A DNA stretch of 19,987 nucleotides. It comes from TMED-70 sp036164085 (lineage in GTDB: Bacteria > Chloroflexota > Dehalococcoidia > Lucifugimonadales > Lucifugimonadaceae). The notes below the pieces were generated by a model. That model searched no databases and was not told where the DNA came from. It saw nothing but the letters and a program-made list of their open reading frames with translations. Shown one piece after another: positions 5,818 through 14,148 of the stretch. The stretch lies in the NCBI GenBank assembly GCA_036164085.1, contig JAYZJV010000046.1, positions 1 to 19,987 on the forward strand, given 5' to 3'. The translations under genes and the position numbers were made by a program. How positions within the stretch are numbered: position 1 is the first letter of the stretch; the number at the start of each line of letters is the position of its first letter.

Positions 5818-7542
5818 ATGGGGAAAAATCAGGAAAATATAGAAGAGTATCGAAGTAACTTAAGGCATTCTGCAGCACATCTTTTAGCTGAAGCAGTATT
5901 AAAATTACACCCTGAAGCAAAATTGACACTTGGGCCTCCTATTGCTGATGGATTTTATTATGACTTTGACATAGACATTACTTTTTCTCCTCAGGATCTT
6001 GCTTCTATAGAACGAGAAATGAGAAGATCAGTAAAAAGAAACACTAAATTTAAAGGTAAAGAGCTTACAAAAAAAGATGCACTAGAAATATACAAAAACA
6101 ACCCTTACAAAACAGAGATTATCAGGTCGATGCCAGAGGATGAAATAATTACTGAATATAGTCACTCAGATGGAAAATTTAAGGATTTATGTAAGGGTGG
6201 ACATGTAGAAAATACAGGAGAAATAAAAGCTTTCAAATTATTGTCAACAGCTGGTGCATATTGGAGAGGAGATGAAAATAATGTAATGCTTCAAAGAATA
6301 TATGGAACCGCGTGGGAAAATGATGAATTACAAAAGGAATATCTAGAAAAAAGAGAAAAAGCAATAGAAAGTGATCATAGAAAATTAGGCACTTCATTAG
6401 ATCTCTTTTTTTTGGACCCAATAAGTCCAGCAAATCCATTTTTTTTACCAAACGGAGCTTTTATATATAATAAGTTAATTGAATTTGTGCGAGAACTTTA
6501 CAATAAATATGATTATGAAGAAGTAATCACTCCACAGCTTTTTTCAACAGATTTATGGAAGATGTCAGGGCATTATGATTTTTATCTAGACAATATGTAT
6601 ATGATGGAAATTGATGAAAATGAAGTAGGAGTTAAACCCATGAACTGTCCTGCACATGCAATTATATACAAATCAACGCTTAGGTCTTATAGGGACCTTC
6701 CTTTAAGATTCGCTGATTTTGGAAGATTGCATAGATATGAGAGATCAGGGGTGACACACGGATTAACAAGAGTAAGGTCATTTTCACAAGACGATGCACA
6801 CATTTTCTGTTCTCAACAAGATGCTGCAAAAGAAGTGAAAAGATTTTTAGAAATGCTGAAAGAAGGATATTCAGCCTTTGGGTTTAATGACCCCCGAATG
6901 ACCCTGTCTTTACGTCCTGAAAAAAGAGCAGGGAGCGATGAGATGTGGGATTTGGCTGAAGATCAATTGAGAAAAGTTATAAAAGAATTTGATGCAGAGT
7001 TTGAAGAAGTAGAAGGAGAAGGGGCCTTTTATGGCCCAAAAATAGATATATTTATACCTGATGTTATGGGAAGAGAGTGGCAATTAGGAACAGCTCAAAT
7101 GGACTTCTCTCTTCCAGAAAGATTCAAATTAGATTTTATAAATAGTGCCGGAGAAAAAGAAAGGCCTGTAGTTATTCATAGGGCAATGTTAGGTTCCATA
7201 GAAAGATTTATAGGAATCCTACTCGAACACACTGGAGGAGATTTGCCTTTTTGGATTGCCCCAAATCAAATTAACATTATCCCTATTTCTGACAAACATA
7301 TTGAGTATTCAGTTAAAGTCAAAAACTCTCTATTAGATAAAAAATATAGAGTATATGTAGACGATACAAATGAGCGATTAGGCCAAAAAATTAGAAATAG
7401 TGAAATTAAAAAAATCCCTGTGATGGTTATCGTAGGAGACAAAGAAATGGAATCAAATTCTCTTTCAGTTAGAACAAGGACTCAAGGTGACTTGGGAAGC
7501 CTTTCGCAAGATGAATTTTTAGAAAAACTATTATCGCTATAA
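5818..7542 (+). CDS. thrS: threonyl-tRNA synthetase, without TGS domain
   Basis: This enzyme charges tRNA-Thr with threonine. The N-terminal part is the editing domain, with HSAAH (His17, His21) and CKGGH (Cys125, His129) supplying the hydrolytic centre for mischarged serine. The class II catalytic core follows: PMNCPAH (Cys277), the motif 2 region FGRLHRYERSG, QDDAHIF (His328), and motif 3 with PVVIHRAMLGSIERF (His454). Cys277, His328 and His454 correspond to the zinc ligands of the E. coli enzyme. The anticodon-binding domain closes the protein (from about 480). At 574 residues it lacks the N-terminal TGS domain found in the roughly 640-residue form; the frame begins right after the preceding stop codon, so no TGS domain is hidden upstream. 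Its start abuts the stop of the DapA-family gene. Confidence 0.97.
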   Translation: MGKNQENIEEYRSNLRHSAAHLLAEAVLKLHPEAKLTLGPPIADGFYYDFDIDITFSPQDLASIEREMRRSVKRNTKFKGKELTKKDALEIYKNNPYKTEIIRSMPEDEIITEYSHSDGKFKDLCKGGHVENTGEIKAFKLLSTAGAYWRGDENNVMLQRIYGTAWENDELQKEYLEKREKAIESDHRKLGTSLDLFFLDPISPANPFFLPNGAFIYNKLIEFVRELYNKYDYEEVITPQLFSTDLWKMSGHYDFYLDNMYMMEIDENEVGVKPMNCPAHAIIYKSTLRSYRDLPLRFADFGRLHRYERSGVTHGLTRVRSFSQDDAHIFCSQQDAAKEVKRFLEMLKEGYSAFGFNDPRMTLSLRPEKRAGSDEMWDLAEDQLRKVIKEFDAEFEEVEGEGAFYGPKIDIFIPDVMGREWQLGTAQMDFSLPERFKLDFINSAGEKERPVVIHRAMLGSIERFIGILLEHTGGDLPFWIAPNQINIIPISDKHIEYSVKVKNSLLDKKYRVYVDDTNERLGQKIRNSEIKKIPVMVIVGDKEMESNSLSVRTRTQGDLGSLSQDEFLEKLLSL

Positions 7543-7545
7543 AAT

Positions 7546-7577
7546 AGTTTATCTTTTAATCAATTTTTCGCTATCAT
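7546..7577 (+). promoter_or_regulatory. candidate promoter before citrate synthase
   Basis: The 99-base gap after thrS is the only real spacer before the long citrate synthase-gcv run. TATCAT at 7572-7577, within GCTATCAT, is one base from a -10 consensus; AGTTTA at 7546-7551 precedes it. The same two words stand before the methyltransferase gene (2294-2323). A glycine riboswitch, which often controls gcv genes, is not visible here or before gcvT. Confidence 0.28.
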
Positions 7578-7641
7578 ATAAGCAATTAAGATTATAGAAT
7601 CAATTTTGAAAACCATTTAATTTGATTCAAAGAGGAATAAA

Positions 7642-8781
7642 ATGGCTGAAAAAGACATTTCACTAAATAGAGGTCTTCAAGGTGTATATCTTGATAGAAC
7701 AAACACAACTTTTATTGATGGAAAAGAAGGTGTTTTGGAGTATAGCGGATATAACATTCATGACCTAGCAGAAAACTCTAATTTTGAAGAAACCTCTTAT
7801 CTTCTAATGTATGGAGAACTTCCAAATCAAAAACAGTTAGATGAATTTGACAAGTTGCTTAAAAATTCAAGGGTAATTCCTCAACAAGTATATGATGTAA
7901 TGGAAATCGTTAAAGATTCTCACCCAATGGATGTTTTAAGAACAGCTATATCAGCCCTTGCATCATTTGATGAAGACAGAGACGATTTTTCTGAGGATGC
8001 AATTATTAGAAAAGGGATACGGTTAACCTCTCAAGTCCCCATAATTGTTATGGCCCATAATAGAATGAGGAAAGGCTTAGACCCTATAGAATCTTCAAAC
8101 ACTTTGTCTCATGCAGCAAATTTTCTATACATGCTAGAAGGTGAAGAGCCTAGTGAAGATACAGCCAAGCTAATGGACATAGATTTTGTGGTTCACGCAG
8201 ATCACGGTTGCAACGCATCTGCTTTTACAACAAGAGTAGTGACAGGAACAAATGCGGACTTTTATGGCTCAATAACAGCAGGTATAGCTGCTTTATCAGG
8301 ACCATCTCACGGAGGAGCTGCTGAAGGCGTTATGGAACTTGCTAAAGATGTGGGAAAACCAGAAAATGCAGCTAGTCATGTAAAAAATCTATTAGCTAAT
8401 AGAGATAGAGTCATGGGATTTGGACATAGAGTTTATAAAGCCCCTGACCCTAGGGCAAAGCACTTAAAAGAAGGAGTAAAAAGATTAAGTGAAGAAAAAG
8501 GCGAAACAGATTGGTATGAAATTTTATTAGCCGTTCAAGAAGCAATGACTCCTTATGCAAGAAGAGGCATTCATGCAAATGTAGATTTTTTTGCAGGTGC
8601 TGTTTATTATCTCTTGGGAATTCCTCAAGATCTTTTTGTTCCTATTTTTGCCGTTGGAAGAATACCTGGTTGGACTATTCAAATTCTTGAACAAATGAGA
8701 CACAATATATTAATACGCCCTTTATTACAATATACAGGCGAAAGATCAAAAGAATACATACCCATAAATAAAAGGGACTAA
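7642..8781 (+). CDS. gltA: citrate synthase (or 2-methylcitrate synthase)
   Basis: This enzyme condenses oxaloacetate with acetyl-CoA at the entry to the TCA cycle. The active-site residues are in place: His223 (GPSHGGAAEG), His262 (MGFGHRVYK, followed by PDPRAKHLK) and Asp315 (HANVDFFAGA). HADHGCNASAF around His188 is the conserved substrate-binding segment. The length of 379 residues matches the short form of Gram-positive bacteria, archaea and Chloroflexota, rather than the approximately 430-residue NADH-regulated form. Methylcitrate synthase shares these motifs, so propionyl-CoA use cannot be excluded. AGAGGA at 7631-7636 is a strong ribosome binding site five bases before ATG. It heads a long same-strand run, with the MidA-type gene five bases on if that gene starts at 8787. 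Confidence 0.94.
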   Translation: MAEKDISLNRGLQGVYLDRTNTTFIDGKEGVLEYSGYNIHDLAENSNFEETSYLLMYGELPNQKQLDEFDKLLKNSRVIPQQVYDVMEIVKDSHPMDVLRTAISALASFDEDRDDFSEDAIIRKGIRLTSQVPIIVMAHNRMRKGLDPIESSNTLSHAANFLYMLEGEEPSEDTAKLMDIDFVVHADHGCNASAFTTRVVTGTNADFYGSITAGIAALSGPSHGGAAEGVMELAKDVGKPENAASHVKNLLANRDRVMGFGHRVYKAPDPRAKHLKEGVKRLSEEKGETDWYEILLAVQEAMTPYARRGIHANVDFFAGAVYYLLGIPQDLFVPIFAVGRIPGWTIQILEQMRHNILIRPLLQYTGERSKEYIPINKRD

Positions 8782-8786
8782 CCTCT

Positions 8787-9953
8787 ATTAATTCTGAAGA
8801 TTATCTAAGAGATTTAATATCCAAGCAAGGAAAGATTTCTTCCAAGGATTTCATTGAAATTTGTTTATATGGGAAAAGTGGTTATTATACTCATACCAGA
8901 AATTCAAAAAATGCATACTTCAAAGATTATGCCACATCACCATTGACCCACCCTTTGTTCGGTTATTTGATAGCAATATTTTTAGACAAATTAATACAAT
9001 CATTTAATTCAAAAAAGGAAATAACTATATTTGAATTTGGTGCAGGAAACGGGACTTTAGCATATGACATAACAAATGGATTGAAAAAAATAGGACAAAA
9101 AAATTATAAATACGTAGCAATTGATCTTTCTGAATCTAAAAATATTTTCCCTGAAATAAAAAAAATTGATGATTTATCTAAATCTAACGGCATTATTATT
9201 ACTAATGAATTATTTGATGCTATTCCTCATCATTTATTTTCTATGCAAAACGGAGAGATCTTTGAAAAGTATGTTGAAATAAAAAAGGGTAAATTTATCG
9301 AAACTCTTGATAGTCCATCAGATCAATGCATAAAAAAGAGAATAGAAAAAGTTCAAACCAATTTAGTTGATATTGAAGGTGAAGTTTTGTGCAAAGAATA
9401 TAACATAGCAAATACATTTAATTCCCTTCTAAAAAAAGGATACATACTAACTATTGATTATGGAATGAGAGAAAAAGATTTGTTTTATAATGGCAAAACT
9501 AAGGCTTTTATGAACGTCATAAATAATCATAATTTTTATGATGATTATTTTTATCAACCCGGATTATCAGACATTACGTTTCAAGTAGACATGGAGGATC
9601 TAAGTCAGGAATTTAAAAACATGAAGTTTAATAATGAATTCATTTCAAGTCAAAGACAATTTTTGTATCAATTGGGTTTAGGAGAAAGCCTAGTTTCTTT
9701 ATCAAGTTTGAATATAAAATCTGAAGAGGTGATTAAAAATCGATACGCTATAAACCAACTAATTAAACCTAACGGTATGGGTAATTATTTTGTTAGATTG
9801 GATTCTAATTTTTCTAATTCTATTTCTTTTGATGAAATAGAAATCAATAGAAATTTTATAGAAAAGTTTCCTCTTTTAGAGCAATTTCCTCAAAGATTTG
9901 AATTGCCTGGTATGTACAAACAAAATATCATAATAAACAAGGATTTGAATTAA
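8787..9953 (+). CDS. midA: MidA-type SAM-dependent methyltransferase, probable ATT start
   Basis: This belongs to the family of human NDUFAF7/MidA (COG1565), which in mitochondria methylates an arginine of a complex I subunit; the bacterial target is not settled. Seen in the sequence are the AdoMet motif IFEFGAGNGTLAYDI, the family signature ITNELFDAIPHHLF and LTIDYG. The first canonical start codon is TTG at 8943, but the frame is open upstream and encodes the conserved N-terminal region: GKISSKDFIEICLYGKSGYY and KDYATSP, directly joined to LTHPLFG. No ATG, GTG or TTG occurs between the in-frame stop at 8769 and 8943. ATT at 8787, preceded by AAAGGG at 8771-8776, is the best start, giving 388 residues. 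ATA at 8817 is possible, as is a sequence error that removed a start. Its stop overlaps gcvT by one base (TAATG). Confidence 0.88.
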   Translation: MNSEDYLRDLISKQGKISSKDFIEICLYGKSGYYTHTRNSKNAYFKDYATSPLTHPLFGYLIAIFLDKLIQSFNSKKEITIFEFGAGNGTLAYDITNGLKKIGQKNYKYVAIDLSESKNIFPEIKKIDDLSKSNGIIITNELFDAIPHHLFSMQNGEIFEKYVEIKKGKFIETLDSPSDQCIKKRIEKVQTNLVDIEGEVLCKEYNIANTFNSLLKKGYILTIDYGMREKDLFYNGKTKAFMNVINNHNFYDDYFYQPGLSDITFQVDMEDLSQEFKNMKFNNEFISSQRQFLYQLGLGESLVSLSSLNIKSEEVIKNRYAINQLIKPNGMGNYFVRLDSNFSNSISFDEIEINRNFIEKFPLLEQFPQRFELPGMYKQNIIINKDLN

Positions 9954-11029
9954 TGAAAAAAACAATTTTTTACAATAAACATAAAAACCTAAATGCAAAA
10001 TTAGTAGATTTTGCAGGTTGGGAGATGCCTATAAATTATCCAGCCGGAATAATCAAAGAATCAGGTTTTGTTAGAGATTCTTGTGGTATGTTTGACGTCT
10101 CTCATATGGGAAGAGTAGAAGTTATAGGTAAGAATGCAACAAAGTTTATAGACAAGCTCTTACCCGTTGATGTCAATGCCATTAATGTTTCAGCTGCAAA
10201 ATATACATTGCTTATAAATGAAAATAAAGAAATTCTAGATGACCTAATTATTTATAAAATTTCAGAAGAAAAATATTTGCTTGTAATAAATGCATCTAAT
10301 ACTGATGAAGATTTGGTTTGGATCAACAAAGTAAAAGAAGATGTTAATATCATAAACATCACAGATAAAACTGGCATGCTAGCTATTCAGGGCCCTGAAG
10401 CTTTGGAAAAAATAAATTTATTATCTAATGACGCAATCGCTGATTTAGGTAGATACAAGTATAAAGAAATTAAAATACAAGGGATGAATATTTTTGTAGC
10501 TAGAACAGGATACACAGGAGAAGATGGAGTTGAAATAATTTTCAATAATAATGATGCAGAAAAAATTTGGGAACTTCTTTCAGAAAAAAATGTACATCCA
10601 TGTGGTTTAGGAGCAAGAGATCTTTTGAGAGTTGAAGCTGGTCTTCATTTATATGGACATGAAATAGATAAAAAATCGAATCCTATTGATATCGGGTTAG
10701 GCAGGGTATTAGAATCAAAAAGCCCATTGTATATTAACCATGAATATATAACAGGAATTGATATAAAATCTGGAACAGAGACGTTAATCGGTTTAATAAT
10801 TAAAGATAGAGGTATTGCCAGAGAGGGAAACGAGATATATATAAACAACAAAATTATTGGTAGAGTCACCTCAGGAACCCATTCCCCTAGAATTAAAAGT
10901 GCTATAGCTATAGGAAAAATAGATAAAAATTTCAATAATATTAAAAATACAGTTAAAATAAAAGTAAGAGATAAATTTCTTGAAGCAGAAATTACAAAGC
11001 TTCCATTTTATAGGAGAAGAAAAAAATGA
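9953..11029 (+). CDS. gcvT: glycine cleavage system T protein (aminomethyltransferase)
   Basis: The T protein takes the aminomethyl group from the H-protein lipoyl arm, releases ammonia and forms 5,10-methylene-tetrahydrofolate. Family landmarks are FAGWEMPINYP (20-30), FDVSHMGRVEV (47-57), EILDDLIIYK with the conserved Asp (96 or 97), GYTGEDGVEI (186-195) and GLGARDLLRVEAGLHLYGHE (218-237). The length of 358 residues is typical. The start ATG overlaps the midA stop by one base, with AAGGA about nine bases upstream. The end overlaps gcvH in ATGA. This packing implies coordinate, coupled translation with gcvH and the P subunits. Confidence 0.97.
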   Translation: MKKTIFYNKHKNLNAKLVDFAGWEMPINYPAGIIKESGFVRDSCGMFDVSHMGRVEVIGKNATKFIDKLLPVDVNAINVSAAKYTLLINENKEILDDLIIYKISEEKYLLVINASNTDEDLVWINKVKEDVNIINITDKTGMLAIQGPEALEKINLLSNDAIADLGRYKYKEIKIQGMNIFVARTGYTGEDGVEIIFNNNDAEKIWELLSEKNVHPCGLGARDLLRVEAGLHLYGHEIDKKSNPIDIGLGRVLESKSPLYINHEYITGIDIKSGTETLIGLIIKDRGIAREGNEIYINNKIIGRVTSGTHSPRIKSAIAIGKIDKNFNNIKNTVKIKVRDKFLEAEITKLPFYRRRKK

Positions 11030-11400
11030 GCGTTCCTAATAACCTAAAATACTCTAAAGATCACGAATGGGTTCAAATCAATGACAATATTGCTACTGTA
11101 GGGATTACCTTGCATGCCGCAGAGTCATTAGGAGATATAGTTTATGTTGATGTTGATTCGATGGACAAGGAATTAAATCAATTTGATAAGTTTGGTGAAA
11201 TAGAATCCGTTAAAGCCGTTTCTGACTTATATGTACCTTTGTCTGGTAAAGTTATTGAGGTAAATGAAAATCTTTTAAATAATCCTGAATTTGTTAATGA
11301 AGATTGTTATGAAAAAGGCTGGATAATAAAATTAGAAATAAAGAATAAAGCAGATCAAGATCAATTATTAGACTCAGAAGAATATAAAAAAATAATTTAA
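11026..11400 (+). CDS. gcvH: glycine cleavage system H protein (lipoyl carrier)
   Basis: The H protein carries the aminomethyl intermediate on a lipoyl-lysine between P, T and L proteins. Lys63 in FGEIESVKAVSDLY is the lipoylation site, in the standard ESVKA setting. The start of the fold, KYSKDHEWVQI, and GITLHAAESLGDIVYVD are also typical. The length of 124 residues is normal. AGGAGA stands seven to eight bases before the ATG. It overlaps gcvT by four bases (ATGA) and gcvPA by one (TAATG). Lipoyl synthesis and L-protein genes must lie elsewhere. Confidence 0.97.
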   Translation: MSVPNNLKYSKDHEWVQINDNIATVGITLHAAESLGDIVYVDVDSMDKELNQFDKFGEIESVKAVSDLYVPLSGKVIEVNENLLNNPEFVNEDCYEKGWIIKLEIKNKADQDQLLDSEEYKKII

Positions 11401-12713
11401 TGAAAAACTCACCATATATACCTAGTACAGATACAGACAACAAAGAAATGCTTAACGTTATAGGAGTGAGCTCTTTTCAAGATTTGCTAGATGATGTTCC
11501 TGAAAACAAGCTTTTCCCTTCTTTAAATTTAAAAGAAGCTTTGTCAGAGCAAGAATTAGTAGAATTTTTTGAACTAAAAGCTAATAATAATTCAGCATCA
11601 AAATCTATATCTAGTTTTATGGGAGGAGGAGCATACAATCACTATATTCCTTCAACTGTAAAATCAATGATTCAGAGAGGAGAATTTTTGACCTCTTACA
11701 CTCCATACCAACCCGAAGCCTCACAAGGTACATTGCAAGTAGGATTTGAATTTCAATCAATGGTCGCTCAACTTTTTGATATGGAAGTGTGCAACGCAGG
11801 AATGTATGATGGACCTACAGCTTTGGCCGAAGCTGCTCTTATGGCTTGCAGGATAAAAAGAAATAATTCTATAATTATTCACGATAGTATTTCAGAAAAA
11901 TCTCTAGAGGTAATTAAATCTTATTCGAAATGGCAAAATATTAAATTATTGAACTACAAAGATATTGATCAAAATGACGACTCAGAATATGGTTGCCTTC
12001 TAGTCCAATCACCTAATCAATTTGGTGAGATTGAAGATGTAGAAAAGTTAGCCAATGAAATTCATAATAAAAATGGATTGATTGTTCAACACACTTATCC
12101 TATTTCTTTAGGCCTGTTAAAGCCTCCCGGTAAATTAAATGTTGACATAGCAACAGCAGAAGGCCAACCTTTAGGAGTTCCTGTTTCTTTTGGTGGTCCA
12201 TTTATTGGAATTTTGACCTGTAAAAAAGAATATATAAGACAGCTCCCAGGAAGAATCATAGGTCAAACTGTTGATAAAAATAATAAAGTATCTTACGCTC
12301 TTACACTCCAAACTAGAGAACAACATATTAGAAGAGAAAGTGCAACGTCTAATATATGTACTAGCACTCAATTAATAGGACTTATGGTAGCAGTATATTT
12401 AGCTACTATGGGACCAGAAGGAATAAAAAGTATTTCTGAAACTTGTTACCATCGAGCACATTATTTCGCAAAAGAATTAGACAAAAGTGCAAACTTTAAA
12501 TTAATATCGAAAACTTTTTTCAATGAATTCGTAATGGAATCAAACTTAAAGCCTTATGAAATAAATGAACTTTTATTAAAAAACAAGATTGAAGGAGGCT
12601 TAGACGTTTCAAGCGAAAAGAAAAATAGAATAATGTTTGCTGTGACTGAATTGAATTCTCCCGACATACTAGACAGAACGATTAAATTATTGGGGGGAAA
12701 TAATGATAAATAA
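11400..12713 (+). CDS. gcvPA: glycine dehydrogenase (decarboxylating) subunit 1
   Basis: This is the N-terminal-half subunit of the split P protein, which decarboxylates glycine with PLP. Typical segments are SFMGGGAYNHYIPS (72-85), RGEFLTSYTPYQPEASQGTL (93-112), DMEVCNAGMYDGPTALAEA (127-145), SFGGPFIGIL, and TREQHIRREsatsnIC-like residues near 300-320. The length of 437 residues matches PA subunits. It lacks the catalytic lysine, which sits on the PB subunit. It overlaps gcvH by one base and gcvPB by eleven. The two-gene P protein is found in Gram-positive bacteria, Thermus, Chloroflexota and archaea, while most proteobacteria have one fused gene, so it is a useful taxonomic clue. Confidence 0.96.
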   Translation: MKNSPYIPSTDTDNKEMLNVIGVSSFQDLLDDVPENKLFPSLNLKEALSEQELVEFFELKANNNSASKSISSFMGGGAYNHYIPSTVKSMIQRGEFLTSYTPYQPEASQGTLQVGFEFQSMVAQLFDMEVCNAGMYDGPTALAEAALMACRIKRNNSIIIHDSISEKSLEVIKSYSKWQNIKLLNYKDIDQNDDSEYGCLLVQSPNQFGEIEDVEKLANEIHNKNGLIVQHTYPISLGLLKPPGKLNVDIATAEGQPLGVPVSFGGPFIGILTCKKEYIRQLPGRIIGQTVDKNNKVSYALTLQTREQHIRRESATSNICTSTQLIGLMVAVYLATMGPEGIKSISETCYHRAHYFAKELDKSANFKLISKTFFNEFVMESNLKPYEINELLLKNKIEGGLDVSSEKKNRIMFAVTELNSPDILDRTIKLLGGNNDK

Positions 12714-14148
12714 AGAACAGCCTCTTTTAATGGACCAGTCTAAAAAGGGAAGAAAAGCTATTAATTTACCAAAATACGGAGTTCCTAAAACAGAACTTCC
12801 TGATCCTAAATTCCTGAGAAATGAAATACAGCTTCCTGAAATAGCTCAATTGGACTTAATCAGATATTTTACTACTCTTTCTTCATTGAATTATTCTATT
12901 GATACTAATTTTTATCCCTTAGGTTCATGCACAATGAAATATAATCCTAAAATCAATGAGCAGATTGCTTCAATTAATGGGTTTGCATCTTCTCATCCAA
13001 ATCAAACAGATGAAAACATCCAAGGGAACCTTGAAATTATGTATGACTTGCAAAATGAACTTGGAGAAATAACTGGCCTTCCAGCTGTTTCTCTAGCTCC
13101 TTTGGCAGGTGCTCAAGGAGAATATGCAGGATTATTAATTGCCAGAGAATATCATAAACAAAATAAACAAGAGCATAAAACAGTAGCTCTAATTCCTGAT
13201 TCTGCACATGGAACAAATCCTGCATCAGCCTCAATGGCAGGATTGGAAGCAGTTACTATCAAAACAACTGAAGAAGGAGACATAGATTTAGGCGATCTAA
13301 AAAACAAAGCAGATGAAAACACTGCAGTTTTAATGCTAACTCTTCCTTCTACTTTAGGATTGTTTGAACCAAATATACTAGAAATAACAAAAATTGTTCA
13401 TGATAATGGAGGTTTAGTTTATGCAGACGGAGCAAACTTAAACGCTTTGTTGGGTATAACAAAATTTGGGGAATTAGGTATTGATATTTGTCATTCTAAT
13501 TTACACAAAACTTTTTCTACGCCTCATGGAGGAGGAGGCCCAGGGTCTGGCCCCGTAATGGTTGCAAAGTTTTTAGAAAAATATTTACCCTATCCTCATG
13601 TTAAAAAAGAAGACGGTAAGTTTAAACAATATAAACCCGATTTTTCAATTGGAAGACTTAATGGTTTTTATGGTTCGTTTGGAATTATAGTTCGAGCTTA
13701 TGCTTATATTAGATCTTTAGGCGAAGAAGGACTAAAAGAAATTTCTCAAAATGCAATAATTAATGCAAACTATATTCAAGAAAGACTAAAAACACATTAT
13801 AAACTTACTTCATCTAGGCGTTGTATGCACGAAACAGTATTATCAGCTTCAATTCAAAAAGAAGAAGGTGTAAAGGCAATAGATATAGCAAAAAAATTAC
13901 TTGATGAAGGTTTTCATGCACCTACTATGTATTTCCCTTTAATTGTTGAAGAGGCTCTAATGATCGAACCAACAGAAAGTGAATCAAAAGAAACAATGGA
14001 CAAATTTATTGATTCAATGATAAAAATTAGCGAGCTATCAAAAAGTAACCCTAAAGAAATTATTGAAGCCCCTATTAATCTTCCAGTAGAAAGACTTGAT
14101 GAGGCTCAGGCTGCTAGGAATCCTATATTGGCATGGGAAAAAAAGTGA
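12703..14148 (+). CDS. gcvPB: glycine dehydrogenase (decarboxylating) subunit 2
   Basis: This is the PLP-bearing C-terminal-half subunit of the split P protein. Lys269 in CHSNLHKTFSTPHGGGGPGS is the PLP Schiff-base lysine followed by the glycine-rich loop. DTNFYPLGSCTMKYNPK (67-83), SLAPLAGAQGEYAGL and IPDSAHGTNPASASMAG are classic segments of the family. The length of 481 residues is normal. The start overlaps the end of gcvPA by eleven bases, and a run of six G at 12692-12697 serves as ribosome binding site five bases before ATG. The 3' end overlaps the hydroxyacid dehydrogenase gene. Confidence 0.97.
   Translation: MINKEQPLLMDQSKKGRKAINLPKYGVPKTELPDPKFLRNEIQLPEIAQLDLIRYFTTLSSLNYSIDTNFYPLGSCTMKYNPKINEQIASINGFASSHPNQTDENIQGNLEIMYDLQNELGEITGLPAVSLAPLAGAQGEYAGLLIAREYHKQNKQEHKTVALIPDSAHGTNPASASMAGLEAVTIKTTEEGDIDLGDLKNKADENTAVLMLTLPSTLGLFEPNILEITKIVHDNGGLVYADGANLNALLGITKFGELGIDICHSNLHKTFSTPHGGGGPGSGPVMVAKFLEKYLPYPHVKKEDGKFKQYKPDFSIGRLNGFYGSFGIIVRAYAYIRSLGEEGLKEISQNAIINANYIQERLKTHYKLTSSRRCMHETVLSASIQKEEGVKAIDIAKKLLDEGFHAPTMYFPLIVEEALMIEPTESESKETMDKFIDSMIKISELSKSNPKEIIEAPINLPVERLDEAQAARNPILAWEKK

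Noticed and set aside
9830..9952. Glycine riboswitch before gcvT
   Set aside because: The sequence before gcvT is the coding 3' end of midA, and no tandem aptamer-like leader is seen there or in the 7543-7641 gap.
8943..9953. Short form of the MidA gene starting at TTG 8943
   Set aside because: It would cut off the conserved GYY and TSP segments of the family N-terminus that are encoded in frame just upstream.
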